Assembly (NCBI GenBank): GCA_004557195.1 | Contig: SFER01000125.1 | Span: forward strand, 1 to 9,351 | Length of the DNA: 9,351 nucleotides | Source of the DNA: Bacteroidales bacterium | GTDB lineage: Bacteria; Bacteroidota; Bacteroidia; Bacteroidales; Muribaculaceae | Direction: 5' to 3' | Shown here: piece after piece, positions 6,317 through 9,351 of the stretch | How positions within the stretch are numbered: position 1 is the stretch's first letter | Layout of the letters: each line of letters opens with the position of its first letter | Notes under the pieces: model-generated | Told to the model about the DNA's origin: nothing | The model's database searches: none | The model's input: only the letters and a program-made list of their open reading frames with translations | Translations under genes and position numbers: made by a program

Positions 6317-6414
6317 GTCCCCGCATGTCGCCGACACCCCGGTCGGCGAAATACGGGGCTACGCACAGCGGCAACCCCTGCCGGGGTGGCGGAAATGTCC
6401 GCCTCCGGTCATCG
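6317..6414 (-). repeat. Right inverted arm of repeat copy 2
   Basis: Reverse complement partner of 6069-6165, across a 151-base centre. It is nearly the same sequence as 3042-3140 in copy 1; the main differences are CTGCCGGGG instead of CTCGCGGGG and GCGGAAATG instead of GCGAAAATG. Confidence 0.85.
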
Positions 6415-6510
6415 TCCCCGCCGGTGGCGGTGGGGCAGACGCTGCGCTGCGCCCGGCGGTGCGACGATGGGGCGCGTTGTGGCTGCATCGGCGGAAAGCC
6501 ACGAGGTGGC

Positions 6511-7158
6511 GTGCCTGATCTTAACCCTGCACTTACGCAGTACACCAAGGTGGCTGACACCAAGTTCCCGGTAATCAGCCTCACATCTCCATCACTCGCA
6601 CCGGGTACATCGAAAGACATCAATACCTACCGTGTTGCCAACTTCAACATCGGCTCGGACAACTCACACGTTGCCAACATCTGGCTGGTGGCCCCACAAG
6701 CCGGCGAATATTGCACCGTAGGAGGCTATGTCGCAGAAGTATCGGGCAAAACCGTAACCCTCGCATCATTCGTTCCCGGAACAAATGAACCAGACGAAGA
6801 TGGTCCGGTGGAGATGGTTGTCGATATCACCAATGTATCGGGCGAAGTGAAAGCCGGAAGCTGGAGTACCTTCACAGGTGTCGTTGAAAAAGGCGATGGA
6901 ATGCTCGTAATGAATGCCTATAGCTATGTTGACCAGCCAACAGGTGTTGAAGAGAGCGAAACACAATCCACAGTGATTCGCGGTGGTCAAGGCGAAATCG
7001 TTATCACAACTGCCGAACCTCTCTCAGTGAGTGTTTACACTCTTGGCGGAGCATTGGTGGTAACACGCAGTCTTGCCGATAGCGATGCCATTGCAGTGAC
7101 TCCGGGACTCTATGTGGTGAAAGCCGGAAACAAAGTTGAAAAAGTGTTAGTAAAATAA
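6511..7158 (+). pseudogene. 5'-truncated secreted/surface protein with C-terminal sorting-like domain
   Basis: About 215 residues of a protein whose N-terminus is missing. The frame is open upstream into repeat copy 2, but that part has a different base composition and no signal peptide, so I count the gene from about 6511, where a GTG happens to be in frame. The first two thirds look beta-rich (for example YRVANFNIGS, YCTVGGYVAEVSGKTVTLAS, GEVKAGSWSTFTGVVEKGDG). The last 70 residues, from TGVEES, resemble the C-terminal domains of Bacteroidales secreted proteins: a strand pattern (SVSVYTLGGALVV), then PGLYVVKAGNKVEKVLVK at the very end, like Por-secretion/type A sorting tails. The full gene was probably an exported or surface protein of unknown function. 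It ends at a strong terminator (7179-7207). Expression is doubtful unless a promoter lies in the repeat. Confidence 0.65.
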
Positions 7159-7178
7159 CATAACTGAAATCTCAATGT

Positions 7179-7207
7179 AAAATGCCGCCCTCGAGGCGGC
7201 ATTTTTT
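7179..7207 (+). terminator. Rho-independent terminator after the truncated gene
   Basis: AAAATGCCGCC (7179-7189) pairs with GGCGGCATTTT (7195-7205) over the loop CTCGA and runs into T residues to 7207. It lies 20 bases after the stop codon. The A-run on the left could make it work for the other strand too. Confidence 0.88.
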
Positions 7208-7291
7208 AATTTTGGAGCGTGGATTGAGGGGTTGCCGCCGTTATTAATCAATTTTAAACATCCTGCCGCGTTATTGTACGGGATTTTGGCT

Positions 7292-7299
7292 TACCTTTG
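7292..7299 (+). promoter_or_regulatory. Candidate promoter of the MATE transporter gene
   Basis: TACCTTTG followed by C matches the -7 consensus. No proper TTTG stands at -33. Transcription would begin around 7304, so the TTG at 7305 would have no leader and the ATG at 7326 is the better start. Confidence 0.6.
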
Positions 7300-7325
7300 C
7301 AGCCTTGAAAAATAGTTTTAGGTTT

Positions 7326-8714
7326 ATGTGGTTAGCCAAAATCAAGAGTATATTTACAGCCAACCAATCCGAGCCGAGTTCATCGCTCCGCAGGCAGTTG
7401 GCTATGCTTTCAGTCCCCATTTTCATCGAGACGCTTCTCATAATGATGCTCGGAGCCGTTGATACATTTATGCTATCGCGATATAGCGACGAGAGTGTAG
7501 CGGCAGTGGGGGTAGTCAATCAAATAGTAATGCTTGCATTCTTGGTGTTTGAGGTTATCAACCTGGGCACCTCGGTGATTTGCTCGCAATATCTTGGAGC
7601 CGGTCTCAATAAGCGTATTCCATCAGTGGTGATGGTGGCATTGCTCACCAATCTACTGCTCGGCTTGGCGGTGAGCGGCGTGTTGTATTTCGGCGACGAG
7701 ATGATATTGCGCGCCATGGGGCTTAACGAAGTGTTGCTCCCCTACGGCACCGCTTACATGCGCATTGTCGGGGCATTTGCCTTCTTCCAGGCATTGTCGA
7801 TGACCTTGTCGGCGGCTCTGCGCGCCGATAATCTTGCCATCTATCCAATGGCTGTTACGTTTATCGTGAATATCGTCAATATTTTTGGCAACTACACCCT
7901 CATTTTCGGCAAGTTTGGCATGCCGGCACTCGGAGTGGAGGGCGCGGCGATTTCCACTGCCACCTGTCGCGGTATTGCCATGCTGCTGCTATTCATTGTC
8001 GTGCGACGCACCATTGTTAAACGCATTCCGTGGAATGTTTTTGTGAAATTCCCGTGGCGAGAACTCAAAAACCTGCTTCGAGTGGGGCTTCCGTCGGCAG
8101 GCGAACAGGTGTCTTACAGCTCCTCGCAGATGGTAATCACCTATTTTATAAATATGCTCGGAGTGGAGGCGCTCGCAACGCGCACCTATTGCGTCAACCT
8201 CATAATGTTTGCTTATCTGTTTTGCATCAGCATAGCACTGGGTGGCGCAATCTGCATCGGGCACCTTGTGGGGCATGGGCGCACTCGCGGAGCCTTCCTG
8301 CTCGGGAAATTGGTGATGAGGCTCTCGATAATTATCACCGCCTCGCTATCGCTGCTCCTGGCTATTGCCGGACCATGGGTGATGCCGTTGCTGTCGAGCA
8401 ATCCCGAGATAATCTCGCTCGGCTGCACGATATTGTGGATTGATGTTCTTCTCGAGTTTGGACGACCAACCAACATTTTTGCCACCAATGCATTGCGTGC
8501 TGCCGGTGATGTGAACTACCCGTTCTATGTGGGAGTGGTGGTGATGTGGAGTGTGGCTGTAGTAGCGGCTTATTTTGCCGGCATAGTCTTCGGACTTGGA
8601 CTTGTAGGGATGTGGCTTGCGTTTGCGTGCGACGAGAATATCCGCGGCGTCGTTTTCATCCGTCGCTGGTACAGCATGAAGTGGGCATCCAAGTCGTTCG
8701 CCACCCGCTCCTAA
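7326..8714 (+). CDS. MATE-family multidrug/metabolite efflux transporter
   Basis: A 462-residue inner-membrane protein of the MATE family, which exports cationic drugs or metabolites in exchange for Na+ or H+. It has the usual length and two homologous halves of six hydrophobic helices each. Half one begins near residue 22 with LRRQLAMLSVPIFIETLLIM and GAVDTFMLSR (Pro31 and Asp46 in helix 1). Half two begins near residue 248 with LLRVGLPSAGEQVSYSSSQM. Other MATE-like blocks are SVICSQYLGAG, FFQALSMTLSAALRA, VNIVNIFGNYTLIFGKFGMP, GVEGAAISTATCRG, EFGRPTNIFATNALRAAGD and GMWLAFACDENIRG. I chose the ATG at 7326 over the in-frame TTG at 7305 because the promoter box at 7292-7299 puts the transcript start at or next to that TTG. 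Substrate and coupling ion cannot be read from the sequence. The gene appears to be a single transcription unit. Confidence 0.93.
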   Translation: MWLAKIKSIFTANQSEPSSSLRRQLAMLSVPIFIETLLIMMLGAVDTFMLSRYSDESVAAVGVVNQIVMLAFLVFEVINLGTSVICSQYLGAGLNKRIPSVVMVALLTNLLLGLAVSGVLYFGDEMILRAMGLNEVLLPYGTAYMRIVGAFAFFQALSMTLSAALRADNLAIYPMAVTFIVNIVNIFGNYTLIFGKFGMPALGVEGAAISTATCRGIAMLLLFIVVRRTIVKRIPWNVFVKFPWRELKNLLRVGLPSAGEQVSYSSSQMVITYFINMLGVEALATRTYCVNLIMFAYLFCISIALGGAICIGHLVGHGRTRGAFLLGKLVMRLSIIITASLSLLLAIAGPWVMPLLSSNPEIISLGCTILWIDVLLEFGRPTNIFATNALRAAGDVNYPFYVGVVVMWSVAVVAAYFAGIVFGLGLVGMWLAFACDENIRGVVFIRRWYSMKWASKSFATRS

Positions 8715-8735
8715 AAACGCGAGGAGAGATGTGGA

Positions 8736-8767
8736 TTTGGAGAATCTTTGGGAAATGCGTAACTTTG
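8736..8767 (+). promoter_or_regulatory. Promoter of engB
   Basis: TTTG (8736-8739), a 20-nt spacer and TAACTTTG (8760-8767): the best match in the window to the Bacteroidota -33/-7 consensus. The leader to the ATG at 8806 is about 33 nt. Confidence 0.75.
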
Positions 8768-8805
8768 CGGGTGTAAAGACATCGATAACGTAATTATTTG
8801 ACGAT

Positions 8806-9351
8806 ATGGTAATAAAAACAGCCGAATTTGTGATAAGTAATACCGATTTTCGCAAATGTCCCGACACCGGGCTGCCGGAATATGCGTTTATCGGACGCTC
8901 AAATGTGGGCAAATCATCTCTAATTAACATGCTCACAGGGCGCAGCGGTCTTGCCAAGACATCGCAGACTCCGGGTAAAACAATGCTAATCAACCACTTC
9001 ATTATCAACAAGTCGTGGTATATAGTGGATTTGCCGGGATATGGCTATGCACAGCGTGGCAAGAAGGCTCAGGAACAACTGCGCGAGATAATTGAGAGTT
9101 ATATCCTCGGGCGTACCGAGATGACCAATCTTTTTCTGCTCATCGACAGCCGCCATGCTCCGCAGAAAATCGACCTTGAGTTTATGGAATGGCTTGGAGA
9201 GAACGAAGTGCCGTTCAGCATTGTGTTTACCAAACTCGACAAACTTGGCGTAAATGCCGGGAAGTTGAAAATCGAGGAATACAAGAAAGTGTTGCTTGAG
9301 CGCTGGGAGGAGTTGCCTCCGATTTTTGCCACCTCATCGGAGGATGGTCGA
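8806..9351 (+). CDS. engB: Ribosome biogenesis GTP-binding protein EngB/YsxC (3' end outside window)
   Basis: The first 182 residues of a TRAFAC-class GTPase needed for assembly of the large ribosomal subunit. The frame stays open to the last base; the family is normally about 195-210 residues, so only a short tail is missing. All GTPase motifs are visible: G1 GRSNVGKSS (30-38), G2 TPGKT (55-59), G3 DLPGYG (75-80), G4 TKLDK (142-146) and G5 ATSSE (175-179). SLINMLTGRSGLAKTSQTPG is characteristic of EngB. The start is the ATG at 8806; MVIKTAEFVISNTDF is a typical EngB N-terminus with no upstream in-frame alternative near the promoter. It is preceded by its own strong promoter (8736-8767), separate from the MATE gene. 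Confidence 0.96.
   Translation, partial: MVIKTAEFVISNTDFRKCPDTGLPEYAFIGRSNVGKSSLINMLTGRSGLAKTSQTPGKTMLINHFIINKSWYIVDLPGYGYAQRGKKAQEQLREIIESYILGRTEMTNLFLLIDSRHAPQKIDLEFMEWLGENEVPFSIVFTKLDKLGVNAGKLKIEEYKKVLLERWEELPPIFATSSEDGR

Larger units (their letters stand above)
5770..6505. repeat. GC-rich modular inverted-repeat element, copy 2
   Basis: Related to the block at 2620-3172 and in the same orientation. Shared pieces are 5854-5875, 5929-5971 (with hairpin GCGATGC-TT-GCATCGC, 5952-5967), the arms 6069-6165 and 6317-6414, and the central hairpin CGCACC/GGTGCG starting at 6189. Perfect pairing covers 6113-6137/6345-6369 (25 bp) and 6150-6165/6317-6332 (16 bp). An outer inverted piece GGGCGCAGCG (6050-6059) matches CGCTGCGCCC (6445-6454). 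It differs from copy 1 by an extra left module (5770-5853), a different segment at about 5972-6050, and an insertion around 6280-6305. G/C is 40 of 60 bases at 6061-6120 and 42 of 60 at 6121-6180. The right end merges into a truncated gene at about 6505; the exact border is not visible. No credible protein is encoded. Confidence 0.8.

Noticed and set aside
2620..6505. CRISPR array or integrated retroelement
   Set aside because: The repeats are not regularly spaced with unique spacers, there are no cas genes, and no reverse transcriptase, integrase or transposase is encoded in the window.
5702..6574. Open frames in repeat copy 2
   Set aside because: Same reasons: no conserved frame between copies, no domains, and composition set by the inverted repeats.

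Overview
The window looks like chromosomal DNA from a member of the Bacteroidota, most likely order Bacteroidales and possibly Muribaculaceae-like. The support is the repeated -7 box TAnnTTTG ahead of most genes (87-94, 4256-4263, 7292-7299, 8760-8767; minus strand 4153-4160). In two cases it has a good -33 TTTG at a 20-nt spacing. The gene content also fits: a PepD-type dipeptidase, a TatA/TatC pair, and a Bacteroidales-style C-terminal sorting-like domain. The family-level assignment is inference. There is no prophage, CRISPR array, tRNA or rRNA.

Layout: pepD (178-1635, +) ends in a strong terminator. It is followed by a secreted N-acetylmuramidase-like protein (1729-2487, +). A GC-rich non-coding block (about 2620-3172) follows. 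Then come fabD on the minus strand (3239-4117) and, divergently, tatA and tatC (4300-5381, +). Convergent with tatC is a small membrane protein (5378-5650, -), and the two stop codons share the bases TTAA. A second GC-rich block (about 5770-6505) runs directly into the 5'-truncated remains of a secreted or surface protein gene (6511-7158). After its terminator come a MATE-family transporter (7326-8714, +) and the start of engB/ysxC (8806 to the window edge, +). engB is open at its 3' end.

The protein genes are ordinary housekeeping and envelope functions: peptide turnover, fatty acid synthesis, Tat export, efflux and ribosome assembly. They do not form one pathway.

The unusual part is the pair of related GC-rich blocks. 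Both lie in the same orientation and share several modules. Each is built around long imperfect inverted arms of about 90 bp, with perfect cores of 22-25 bp and 15-16 bp flanking a centre of about 130-150 bp. Several differences between the copies keep the arms paired. Reading frames are not preserved between copies, so the blocks look like a mobile or structured non-coding repeat, not genes. One copy lies between a candidate promoter and a terminator. The other abuts a gene that has lost its 5' end. I do not recognise this element as a named family.
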